Assembly (NCBI GenBank): GCA_025210795.1
Contig: JAOAQZ010000042.1
Span: 60,739-124,738 of the forward strand
Direction: 5' to 3'
DNA length: 64,000 nt
Source: Cohaesibacter sp.
GTDB lineage: Bacteria; Pseudomonadota; Alphaproteobacteria; Rhizobiales; Cohaesibacteraceae
The notes under the pieces are model-generated. The model had not been told where the DNA came from. It worked only from the letters and a program-made list of their open reading frames with translations, and did no database searches. Numbering within the stretch: the stretch's first letter is position 1; every line of letters starts with the position of its first letter. The position numbers were made by a program, and so were the translations under genes. This document shows, piece by piece, positions 17,117-25,118 of the stretch.

Positions 17117-18798
17117 TTCAGCTCCTCCTTGAAATGGGTCATCAAATGTTTAACCGGGTTGGGGGCAGCTTGCCCAAGACCACAAATGGAAGCGTCTTGC
17201 ATCACCTGCGCCAGATCACTGAGGCTGTCGGTATCAGGTGAGGCATTTTCCAGAATTTTGACAATTTTCTCGGTGCCACCGCGGCATGGGGTACATTGGC
17301 CGCAGCTTTCATCTTCAAAGAAGCGCATCAGATTGAGAACGGCTTCCTTGATATTATCCTGATCAGATAAAACCACCACAGCATGAGAGCCCACAAAGGC
17401 CCCATGTTGCTCCAGCATGCCAAAATCAAGCGGTGTATCGGCAAAGGAGATCGGCAGAATACCACCAGACGCACCGCCGGGCAGGAAGGCTTTGAGCGTA
17501 TGGCCATCAGCCATGCCGCCGCAATACTTGTCGATCAACTCGCGTAATGTCGTGCCAGCCGGTGCCAGAACAACGCCGGGCTTTTTCACCCGACCGGAGA
17601 CAGAGTAGGAGCGGAAACCGGGATGGTTTTCCTTGCCTTGAGAGGCAAACCAGTCTGCACCCTTTTGGGCGATGTCGCGGATCCAGTAAAGGGTTTCCAC
17701 ATTATGATTGAGGGTGGGGCGGCCAAAGAGACCAACTTCAGCAATGAAAGGAGGGCGATGGCGCGGCAGGCCGCGTTTGCCTTCGATACTCTCGATCATC
17801 GCACTTTCCTCACCGCAAATATAGGCACCAGCCCCGCGGCGAAGAATGAAAAAGCCCGGCTTGATCAATCCCGCAGATTCTAGAACTGCAATTTCGGTAC
17901 GCATCACCTCATGAAGCTCGGGATATTCATCGCGAAGATAGAAATAGATAGCCTCGGCTTCCACGCAGTGAGCGGCAATCAAGGCCCCTTCAATCATGCG
18001 ATGTGGATCCATGCTCAAATAATAGCGGTCTTTAAAAGTGCCGGGTTCGCCTTCATCCCCATTGATGGTCATCAGGCGCGGACCCTCATAAGAGCGCACG
18101 AAGGTCCATTTCCGTCCGGCGGGGAAACCAGCACCGCCAAGGCCGCGCAGATTGGCCTGTGAGAGCGTCTCGATAATGGCATCGGCTGAAAGGCTGCCCT
18201 CACGCACATTCTCAAGCAAGGCATAGCCACCATCAGCCTGATAGTCTGCAAGAGTGCGATAGGAGGGTAAGTCTGGCTTGGTCTTGCCTGCTGCAATCGC
18301 AGCAAGGGCACTTTCCTTGCTTACCTCAAACAGGGAATGTTTACCAAGGCTGGCCGCTGGTGCTTTATCGCAAGCGCCCATGCAGGGCGCACGAACAATC
18401 CGCACTTGCTTGGGGTCGGTTCCCTTTTCAAGGGAAGAGATCAATTGCTCGGCACCTGCCAGCTGGCATGACAGGCTATCGCAGACACGCAAAGTCAGGG
18501 TGGGAGGAGGGGTTTGATCTTCTTTGACGATATCAAAGTGATGATAGAAGCTCGCCACTTCATAGACTTCTGCTTGCGATAGGCGCAAAATGTCAGCCAA
18601 GGCGCGCATATGTCTGGCATGAAGGCAGCCATATTCATCTTGCAGCAGGTGCAAACATTCAATCAGCTCATGCTTGGGCCGGGGAGCTTCTCCAACCAAA
18701 GAAAGCACATCAGCCAGAGCTGCATCCTCTATAGGTCTTCCCTTAGGAAAAGCGGTCCGTTTGGCGCGGCGTGCGCCATCCTGCTGTCGCATTGACAT
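17113..18798 (-). CDS. fdsB: Formate dehydrogenase NAD/FMN subunit, fused gamma-beta type
   Basis: The protein has 561 residues. The first part (to about 190) is a NuoE/FdsG-like thioredoxin-fold [2Fe-2S] domain, with cysteines in CDSLSCQLAG and CMGACDKAPA. The rest is NuoF-like. Its FMN/NADH-binding glycine-rich stretches are GLGGAGFPAGRKW and NGDEGEPGTFKDR, followed by GAGAYICGEESA and a [4Fe-4S] motif, ESCGQCTPCRGG, near residue 500. It passes electrons from the catalytic subunit to NAD+. The two functions are usually separate genes (fdsG and fdsB) and are joined here in one reading frame. AGGAGGA precedes the ATG, and the gene is translationally coupled to fdsA. Confidence 0.93.
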   Translation of the reverse strand: MSMRQQDGARRAKRTAFPKGRPIEDAALADVLSLVGEAPRPKHELIECLHLLQDEYGCLHARHMRALADILRLSQAEVYEVASFYHHFDIVKEDQTPPPTLTLRVCDSLSCQLAGAEQLISSLEKGTDPKQVRIVRAPCMGACDKAPAASLGKHSLFEVSKESALAAIAAGKTKPDLPSYRTLADYQADGGYALLENVREGSLSADAIIETLSQANLRGLGGAGFPAGRKWTFVRSYEGPRLMTINGDEGEPGTFKDRYYLSMDPHRMIEGALIAAHCVEAEAIYFYLRDEYPELHEVMRTEIAVLESAGLIKPGFFILRRGAGAYICGEESAMIESIEGKRGLPRHRPPFIAEVGLFGRPTLNHNVETLYWIRDIAQKGADWFASQGKENHPGFRSYSVSGRVKKPGVVLAPAGTTLRELIDKYCGGMADGHTLKAFLPGGASGGILPISFADTPLDFGMLEQHGAFVGSHAVVVLSDQDNIKEAVLNLMRFFEDESCGQCTPCRGGTEKIVKILENASPDTDSLSDLAQVMQDASICGLGQAAPNPVKHLMTHFKEELK

Positions 18799-18902
18799 AG
18801 GCTAGTCCTCCTATGCTGGCCGAGTTTCTTATGGTCAGCTGGGGCCAGCATTGTCCTATCAAAAATCAACTTCCTACAAGTTGAGGTAACATTCTAAATT
18901 TA

Positions 18903-18932
18903 CCTGCCGCATCCTTGAAAGGGCGCGGCAGG
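18903..18932 (-). terminator. Hairpin between folD and formate dehydrogenase genes
   Basis: The stem CCTGCCGC (18903-18910) with GCGGCAGG (18925-18932) lies 15 bases after the folD stop and about 100 bases before fdsGB. The minus-strand tail is AT-rich but not a clean T-run, so it may be a partial terminator or attenuator within the cluster. Confidence 0.5.
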
Positions 18933-18946
18933 TGGAAGCGAAGATT

Positions 18947-19858
18947 TTACAAAAGTGCTGCAAAATCGAGGTCTTCAAGCCCTGCTGAGCGTCGTGCTGC
19001 GGTCAAGGTATTGGCCATAAGCAAGGCAATGGTCATGGGGCCAACGCCGCCGGGTACAGGCGTGATGGAGCCTGCAACCTCTGCGGCACTGTCATAATCA
19101 ACGTCGCCAACCAGGCGGGTTTTGCCTTCGCCGCGCTCAGGCGCATCAATGCGATTAATCCCCACATCGATGACGCAAGCGCCTTTTTTGATCCAGTCCC
19201 CTTGCACCATTTGCGGGCGGCCAACGGCAGCCACAACGATATCGGCTTCGCGTACAACTGCGGGCAAATCCTTGGTGCGGCTATGGGCAATGGTTACGGT
19301 GCAACTTTCGGCAAGCAGCAAAGCCGCCATGGGCTTGCCCACAATGTTGGAGCGGCCAATCACAACGGCGTTTTTTCCAGAAAGATCGCCAAGGGTGCGC
19401 TTGGCCAGAATAAGTGAGCCTGCTGGTGTGCAGGGCACAAGCGCCTTGTCTCGCTCACCTGCAGTCAAAAGCCCAACATTGATAGGATGGAAACCGTCAA
19501 CATCCTTGTCAGGGCGAATCAGAGTCAAAACCTTGGATTCATTGATATGCTTGGGCAGTGGCAACTGAACCAGAATACCATGAATGGCATCATCAGCGTT
19601 AAGCTTTTCGATCAGGTTTAGTAAGTCTTCTTCTGAAGTCTCTGCCGGTAGGGCATGTTCAACAGAATGGAAGTTGCATTCCTTAGCCGCTTTTCCTTTG
19701 GAGGCAACATAGACCTTGCTGGCCGGATCCTGTCCAACAATCACAACCGCAATGCCAGGGATAACATTGCTCTCGTCAATCAATTTCTGGGCTTCAATAG
19801 CAATCTTGCCACGAAGATCTGCTGCAATTGCTTTTCCGTCTATGCGCTCTGCGGTCAT
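18947..19858 (-). CDS. folD: Methylenetetrahydrofolate dehydrogenase / methenyl-THF cyclohydrolase
   Basis: The bifunctional enzyme interconverts methylene-, methenyl- and 10-formyl-THF. It starts MTAERIDGKAIAADLRG and shows the active-site region VYVASKGKAAKE, the family motif ILVQLPLPKHI, DGFHPINVG, and the nucleotide-binding GRSNIVGKPMAALL. The end PVPGGVGPMTIALLMANT is typical. The length, about 303 residues, fits the family. I chose the ATG at 19858; a GTG at 19933 would add 25 hydrophobic residues not seen in FolD. It sits between fhs and the formate dehydrogenase genes, completing a formate/THF interconversion route. Confidence 0.93.
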   Translation of the reverse strand: MTAERIDGKAIAADLRGKIAIEAQKLIDESNVIPGIAVVIVGQDPASKVYVASKGKAAKECNFHSVEHALPAETSEEDLLNLIEKLNADDAIHGILVQLPLPKHINESKVLTLIRPDKDVDGFHPINVGLLTAGERDKALVPCTPAGSLILAKRTLGDLSGKNAVVIGRSNIVGKPMAALLLAESCTVTIAHSRTKDLPAVVREADIVVAAVGRPQMVQGDWIKKGACVIDVGINRIDAPERGEGKTRLVGDVDYDSAAEVAGSITPVPGGVGPMTIALLMANTLTAARRSAGLEDLDFAALL

Positions 19859-19950
19859 GGGATTTGAACTCACTGGACTAGTAAATATGGGAAAAATGGC
19901 AAAGCAGGCCGGAAAATATCCAACCTGCTTCACCCATTCTTTTAGCTTGC

Positions 19951-21621
19951 TTAGAACAAACCTTCAATCTCACCATCTGCATTGAGATGGATTGATTCCG
20001 CCGCAGGTTTGCGTGGCAGGCCCGGCATAGTCATGATCTCACCGCAAATAACAACGATGAAACCGGCACCGGCAGACAGGCGAACCTCGCGAACAGGCAT
20101 GGAATGACCCGTTGGAGCGCCGCGCAGATCAGGATCTGTCGAGAAGCTATACTGGGTTTTCGCCATACAAACTGGCAGATTGCCAAAACCTTGCTCTTCC
20201 CACTGGCGAAGCTGATCGCGGATCTTTTTGTCAGCCAGCACTTCATCGGCCCGGTAGATGCGTTTTGCGATTGTTTCGATTTTCTCGAACAATGGCATGT
20301 CATCCGGATAAAGCGGAGCAAACTGGGACGCACCGCCATCAATCATCTCAACAACCTTGTTGGCCAGATCAATCGTGCCTTTGGAGCCTTCGGCCCAATG
20401 CTTACACAGAACAGCTTCAGTGCCCATGGAAGCGACATAGTCTTTAACCGCTTGCACTTCTTCGTCGGTGTCAGCAACAAAATGGTTGATGGCAACAACA
20501 GCAGGCACGCCGAACTGTTTCACATTCTCGATGTGACGGCCAAGATTGTCACAGCCTTTGACCACTGCATCCACATTGGCTTCGCCAAGATCGGCTTTGG
20601 TAACGCCGCCATTCATTTTAAGCGCGCGGATGGTTGCAACAATCACGACGGCATCCGGTGCCAGGCCAGCCTTGCGGCATTTAATGTCAAAGAACTTCTC
20701 AGCGCCCAGATCGGCACCAAAGCCAGCTTCGGTGACAACATAGTCAGACAGTTTGAGGGCGGTTTTGGTCGCAACAACAGAGTTACAACCATGGGCGATG
20801 TTGGCGAAAGGACCGCCATGCACAAAGGCCGGGTTGTTTTCAAGGGTCTGAACAAGGTTTGGCTGCATGGCCTGCTGCAACAGAACGGTCATCGCACCAT
20901 CTGCACCGATATCACGGCAATAGATAGGGGAGCGATCGCGGCGATAGGCAACGATGATATCACCAAGGCGCTTCTGCAAATCTTCCAGATCATTGGAGAG
21001 ACACAGAATAGCCATCACTTCGGAAGCCACGGTAATGTCAAAGCCAGCTTCGCGCGGATAGCCGTTGACAACGCCGCCAAGGCTGGTGGTGATGGTGCGC
21101 AGAGCACGGTCATTCATATCAACCACGCGGCGCCATGTGACACGGCGGCTGTCAATTTCCAGCGCATTGCCCCAATAGATATGGTTGTCAATCATGGCAG
21201 ACAGCAGGTTATGCGCAGAGGTGATCGCATGAAAGTCACCAGTAAAATGCAGGTTCATGCTCTCCATCGGAACAACCTGAGCGTAACCGCCACCGGCAGC
21301 GCCACCCTTCATGCCAAAGCAAGGGCCAAGAGACGCTTCACGCAAGCAAACAGATGCTTTTTTGCCAATGGCATTAAGGCCATCACCCAAGCCAACGGTT
21401 GTGGTTGTTTTACCTTCACCAGCTGGGGTCGGGTTGATCGCTGTCATCAGGATCAACTTGCCATTTTCACGGTCATCAAGAGACTTGATGAATTCTTCCG
21501 AGATTTTGGCTTTATCGTGGCCGAAAGGCAGCAAATGATCCGACGGAATATCGAGTACGCTACCGATTTCCTGAATTGGTTTCATTTTGGCTTGTCGAGC
21601 AATTTCAATATCACTTGCCAT
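19951..21621 (-). CDS. fhs: Formate-tetrahydrofolate ligase
   Basis: The 556-residue enzyme makes 10-formyl-THF from formate, THF and ATP. The P-loop-like motif TPAGEGKTTTT is at 65-75, followed by GLGDGL and the family signatures CLREASLGPCFGMKGGAAGGGYAQV (continuous in the protein near 93-117) and FVHGGPFANIAHGCNS. Length and ends match the family. GGAG precedes the ATG at 21621. It is the first gene of the minus-strand one-carbon cluster; folD begins 92 bases after its stop. Two inverted-repeat sites at 21715-21751 lie in its promoter region. A long open frame on the opposite strand through this gene is a composition artefact. Confidence 0.96.
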   Translation of the reverse strand: MASDIEIARQAKMKPIQEIGSVLDIPSDHLLPFGHDKAKISEEFIKSLDDRENGKLILMTAINPTPAGEGKTTTTVGLGDGLNAIGKKASVCLREASLGPCFGMKGGAAGGGYAQVVPMESMNLHFTGDFHAITSAHNLLSAMIDNHIYWGNALEIDSRRVTWRRVVDMNDRALRTITTSLGGVVNGYPREAGFDITVASEVMAILCLSNDLEDLQKRLGDIIVAYRRDRSPIYCRDIGADGAMTVLLQQAMQPNLVQTLENNPAFVHGGPFANIAHGCNSVVATKTALKLSDYVVTEAGFGADLGAEKFFDIKCRKAGLAPDAVVIVATIRALKMNGGVTKADLGEANVDAVVKGCDNLGRHIENVKQFGVPAVVAINHFVADTDEEVQAVKDYVASMGTEAVLCKHWAEGSKGTIDLANKVVEMIDGGASQFAPLYPDDMPLFEKIETIAKRIYRADEVLADKKIRDQLRQWEEQGFGNLPVCMAKTQYSFSTDPDLRGAPTGHSMPVREVRLSAGAGFIVVICGEIMTMPGLPRKPAAESIHLNADGEIEGLF

Positions 21622-21714
21622 TTAAGGGTCTCCAAAAAGTGTGTCTCGCAGAACATGAGACTAAAGAATAACTCAAAGGTATCCTGTCAATGGCAAATTG
21701 CGCAGAATGGAAAA

Positions 21715-21751
21715 ATTTCCTAGAGGGAATAAATGTTTCCTATAGGAAACA
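21715..21751. promoter_or_regulatory. Two tandem inverted-repeat operators upstream of fhs
   Basis: A perfect 18-bp palindrome, TGTTTCCTATAGGAAACA (21734-21751), is preceded by a near-copy, ATTTCCTAGAGGGAAT (21715-21730). The centres are 20 bases apart, about two helical turns, so two dimers could bind on the same face. They lie roughly 95-130 bases before the fhs start, where a promoter would be. The regulator is not identifiable from the window. Confidence 0.6.
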
Positions 21752-22350
21752 ATACGTGTAATCCCATAATTGGACAAGGTTATTCACAGTGCAGTGCAAC
21801 ATGCTGGATAATAAGGAGTCTTCTCTTTTTCTCTCGTCTTACATGTCTCGATGTTCATTGCCGGGAAGTGTGTTGCCAATGGCAAAATGAGTAAAGGTAG
21901 ATTGGCGACACATCTGGCCAACCAATATTCAAATTCCGACATCCTCTAAAAAATGAAAATCGAGCCTTGTGAATTTGCATATGCGGGAATGGGTGAGGGG
22001 ATATGCTCTCGCTCCTGCATTCACGCCCGCTCTCTGGCTCTGTTCATTCCGCCTTGCACCATTGACGATTTTGACAGGTGAGACATCAGGGAGCATCTGC
22101 AGGCGTCAAGATAGGTCAGCGCCTATTGCCCATTTATTGGATGACGGCGAGCGTGAGCTTGAAGCATATCTAAAGGCCAAATTGTCATTTTGTATCCAAT
22201 TGGCTTGCCAGCGGGCAAAATGCTGCTATATCACGAACAAATGTCATTTCAGATCAGGTCTGGATCCTTGCAATCCCCTTTTCGGTTTCAAGGCAGGCCT
22301 TTCCCATCTTCTGCAGCCATTTCTGCATATTACAATGAAGGACTTGATAT
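21752..22350. other. Intergenic region between fhs and the saccharopine dehydrogenase pair
   Basis: About 600 bases without a convincing gene. An open frame at 21969-22454 runs out of frame into the next gene, has no family likeness and no ribosome binding site, and is rejected. No tRNA or riboswitch was seen. Confidence 0.5.
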
Positions 22351-23508
22351 ATGGCGCGCATTCATTGGCTCGGAGCAGGCCTGTCATCTGTTCCCGGAAT
22401 TCGCCGTCTGATCCTGGAAGGTCGGACCATGACCCTGTGGAACCGGACCGTTGAAAAAGCCGAGCAAGCCGTAGGTGGCCTGTCTGGTGATTTTGACGTA
22501 AAAGCCTTCACACTGGATGCCCTGAAAGAAACTGTGCAGGCAGGGGATGTTGTTGTCTCCATGCTGCCAGCCACCATGCATCTGGCTGTTGCCGAACTCT
22601 GCCTTGAAAAGAACGCCCATTTCGTCTCCTCTTCTTATGTGAGCCCGGAAATGGCCGCCCTTAATGACAAGGCAAAAGCGGCTGACCTTATCTTTGTCAA
22701 TGAAGTGGGACTGGACCCGGGGCTTGACCATCTGCTCGCTCATTTGCTGATGGATGAGTATAAAGCAAGCGATGCTTTCTCTGCGTCCAACAGCCATGAA
22801 TTCCGCTCCTATTGCGGCGGCTTTCCAGCTGTTGCCAATGATTTCCGGTATAAGTTCAGCTGGTCGCCTCTTGGCGTGCTGAAAGCTCTTAAAAGCCCGG
22901 CGCAAGCCATTCTGGGTGGCAAAACGGTTCAGACCGAAAAGCCATGGGATGCCATTGCGGACTATCCCGTTGCCTTGCCCGGCGGCGTGGAGACTTTCCA
23001 ATCCTATCCAAACCGTGATTCCCTGCCTTTCATGGCGGACTACGGCTTCGGGGATGACTGGAACATGCATACTTTCGTGCGCGGCACTTTGCGTCTTGAT
23101 GGTTGGTCTGATGCATGGGCACACATTTTCAATTTTGTTGAAACCGAAGTTGCAGGCCCAGAAGGTGAAGAGAAGCTTGCAAAACTCTCTGAGGAATTGT
23201 GGGACAACCATTCCTATGATGAAGGGGAACCCGACCGCGTGGTACTGGTGGTTGAGCTTAAAGCCTCTAACGACGAGACAGCCGTTTGGCACAAAACCTA
23301 TGCGCTTGATGCACGCGGCAATGATGAAGCCTCTGCCATGGCACGCCTTGTCTCTGTGCCCGTTAGCCTTGCCATTGAAGCTGTGCTTGACGGCAAAATG
23401 ACAGCAGGCGTGCAGCCCGCACCAAGCAGCCCTTCGGTGATTAAAGAATGGTTTGCTGAATTGTCCAAATATGGTGATGAATTCCACCTCACGGACAATC
23501 TCGCCTAA
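22351..23508 (+). CDS. Saccharopine dehydrogenase-like protein, copy 1
   Basis: The 385-residue protein opens with a nucleotide-binding fold (MARIHWLGAGLSSVPGIRRLI) and continues with MTLWNRT, VVVSMLPATMH and FVSSSYVSPEM, as in the saccharopine dehydrogenase (Lys1/Lys9-type) superfamily. A motif EVGLDPGLDHLLAH and a C-terminal substrate domain (SYCGGFPAVAND, FSWSPLGVLKAL, SYPNRDSLPFM) follow. Family members act on saccharopine or related N-substituted amino acids with NAD(P); the exact substrate is not known. AAGGAC precedes the ATG. It is followed by a terminator and then a close paralogue, so the two are transcribed separately despite being neighbours. Confidence 0.88.
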   Translation: MARIHWLGAGLSSVPGIRRLILEGRTMTLWNRTVEKAEQAVGGLSGDFDVKAFTLDALKETVQAGDVVVSMLPATMHLAVAELCLEKNAHFVSSSYVSPEMAALNDKAKAADLIFVNEVGLDPGLDHLLAHLLMDEYKASDAFSASNSHEFRSYCGGFPAVANDFRYKFSWSPLGVLKALKSPAQAILGGKTVQTEKPWDAIADYPVALPGGVETFQSYPNRDSLPFMADYGFGDDWNMHTFVRGTLRLDGWSDAWAHIFNFVETEVAGPEGEEKLAKLSEELWDNHSYDEGEPDRVVLVVELKASNDETAVWHKTYALDARGNDEASAMARLVSVPVSLAIEAVLDGKMTAGVQPAPSSPSVIKEWFAELSKYGDEFHLTDNLA

Positions 23509-23563
23509 GGCGAAACAAGAAAGAATAGCGGGGAGGGCCTCTTTCCCTGCTAGAAATTACAAG

Positions 23564-23592
23564 TGCGCGAAAGTCACCTTTCGCGCATTTTT
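23564..23592 (+). terminator. Intrinsic terminator after saccharopine dehydrogenase copy 1
   Basis: A perfect 10-bp stem, TGCGCGAAAG (23564-23573) with CTTTCGCGCA (23578-23587), has a four-base loop and is followed by TTTTT. It separates the two paralogues. Confidence 0.9.
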
Positions 23593-23838
23593 GATTCAAG
23601 CTTCTATCTGCTTCCCCTTGGTCGCAGCGCTCGATATGTCAGTAAAGCTGACTTTACGCACACCGACATTTTGGCGAAATGCCCAGTCCCATCCGGTCCA
23701 ATATTCAAATTGCCAAAAGCCATCCAGCAGATTGCCGGAACGCCCTCCGCCCTGCCTTGCTTCTTCGCCAATATTCCATAAGTCTAAGAAAAAATTACCT
23801 TTTATGGCGCGGAGACGCAGCAAGGTGGGAGAGAGACC
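23593..23838. other. Leader/promoter region of saccharopine dehydrogenase copy 2
   Basis: Non-coding bases between the terminator and copy 2. No hairpin or palindrome stands out, and the short frames on both strands lack a ribosome binding site. Confidence 0.4.
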
Positions 23839-25017
23839 ATGGCGCATATTCATTGGTTGGGAGCAGGCTTGGCCTCTGTGCCGGGCATTCGCCGTTTGAT
23901 CAAGTCGGGCCGCGAGATCAGTATTTGGGAACGCGATCTTGAAAAGGCGAACGAGGCTGTTTCAGGCCTTGAAGGACGCTTTGTCGTCAAAGAAGCACTG
24001 GACGGAGCGCTAGAGGCAGATCTGAAGGCAGGAGACATTGTCGTCTCCATGCTCCCTGCGTCTTTTCATCCAACCATTGCCGAGCTGTGCCTTAAAGCCA
24101 AAACCCATTTTGTCTCCAGCTCCTATATCAGCCCACAAATGGAGGCGCTGAATAGAGCTGCCCAAAAAGAGGGCCTTGTCTTTATCAACGAAGTGGGGCT
24201 GGATCCGGGCATCGATCATCTCTTTGCTCATCTCTTGATGGATGACTATAAGAATAGCCCCGTTTTTGATAAAACCAACGACCATGATTTCCGCTCCTAT
24301 TGCGGCGGCTTTCCTGCTGTGGCCAATGCTTTTAAGTATAAGTTTAGCTGGTCGCCCTTGGGCGTGCTAAAGGCGCTCTCTTCACCTGCCAAAGCCATCA
24401 AGGGCGGTAAGATTGTAGACGTCGCACGGCCATGGGATGCGGTGGAGGATTATCAGGTAGCCTTTACCACCGGAACCGAAACCTTCCAGTCTTACCCAAA
24501 TCGTGATTCCTTGCCCTTCATGGCCGAGTATGGCTTTGAAGAGGACTGGGCAATCTCCCAGTTTGTGCGCGGCACCTTGCGTCTTGATGGCTGGGCGCAA
24601 GCCTGGAGCGATGTGTTTGATGCGGTGAAAAATTGGGCAAACCCGGAAGGGGAAGCTGAACTTGCCCAACTGAGCGATCGTCTGTGGGCCGACCATGCCT
24701 ACCAGCCCCATGAGGCTGATCGCGTCGTTCTGTCCGTTGAGCTGAAAGTTATGCGTGGAGGCGAGACCATCTGGCATAAATCCAAAGTGCTGAATAGCTA
24801 TGGCAATGAAGAAGACAGCGCCATGGGACGGCTCGTCTCTATCCCCGTCAGCCTTGCAACCGAGGCCGTGCTGGAAGGCAAGCTAAAGCCCGGTGTTCAG
24901 CCTGCACCTTGCTCGGTCGGCCTCATTCATCATTGGCTTGATGAAATTGCTCTTCATGAAGATGTTGTCCAACATCTCGATCTGCTGGAAGATCATCTCC
25001 CGGTAGCCGCAGAATAG
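23839..25017 (+). CDS. Saccharopine dehydrogenase-like protein, copy 2
   Basis: The 392-residue protein is a paralogue of the preceding gene, alignable along its whole length (MAHIHWLGAGLASVPGIRRLI, VVSMLPASFHPTIAELCL, NEVGLDPGIDHLFAHLLMDDYK, FRSYCGGFPAVANAFKYKFS). By eye more than half of the residues are identical. The C-terminus differs, with an extra acidic tail (LLEDHLPVAAE). GGGAGAGA precedes the ATG. The pair may act on two related substrates or form a heteromer; this is inference. A strong terminator follows. Confidence 0.88.
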   Translation: MAHIHWLGAGLASVPGIRRLIKSGREISIWERDLEKANEAVSGLEGRFVVKEALDGALEADLKAGDIVVSMLPASFHPTIAELCLKAKTHFVSSSYISPQMEALNRAAQKEGLVFINEVGLDPGIDHLFAHLLMDDYKNSPVFDKTNDHDFRSYCGGFPAVANAFKYKFSWSPLGVLKALSSPAKAIKGGKIVDVARPWDAVEDYQVAFTTGTETFQSYPNRDSLPFMAEYGFEEDWAISQFVRGTLRLDGWAQAWSDVFDAVKNWANPEGEAELAQLSDRLWADHAYQPHEADRVVLSVELKVMRGGETIWHKSKVLNSYGNEEDSAMGRLVSIPVSLATEAVLEGKLKPGVQPAPCSVGLIHHWLDEIALHEDVVQHLDLLEDHLPVAAE

Positions 25018-25039
25018 TCATTCAAAAGATATGCAATAG

Positions 25040-25069
25040 AAAACCCTTCAGAATATTCTGAAGGGTTTT
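25040..25069. terminator. Bidirectional terminator
   Basis: AAAACCCTTCAGAATATTCTGAAGGGTTTT is described by its halves: AAAACCCTTCAGAAT (25040-25054) is followed directly by its exact complement (25055-25069). It lies between the converging saccharopine dehydrogenase and U32 genes and has T-rich arms on both strands. Confidence 0.9.
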
Positions 25070-25118
25070 GTTGTTGATCTAATCATGCGGGTCTCTGATC
25101 AGTAATCCTGATCTTGAC

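Noticed and set aside
20104..21723. 539-codon open frame on the plus strand opposite fhs
   Set aside because: It mirrors a strongly conserved fhs gene on the other strand; the predicted protein has no family character and arises from codon bias.
21969..22454. 161-codon frame running into saccharopine dehydrogenase copy 1
   Set aside because: Out of frame with the next gene, without ribosome site, and with a composition unlike a protein.
22384..23487. 367-codon minus-strand frame opposite saccharopine dehydrogenase copy 1
   Set aside because: A shadow of a clear gene in the other direction, with no ribosome binding site or recognisable motif.
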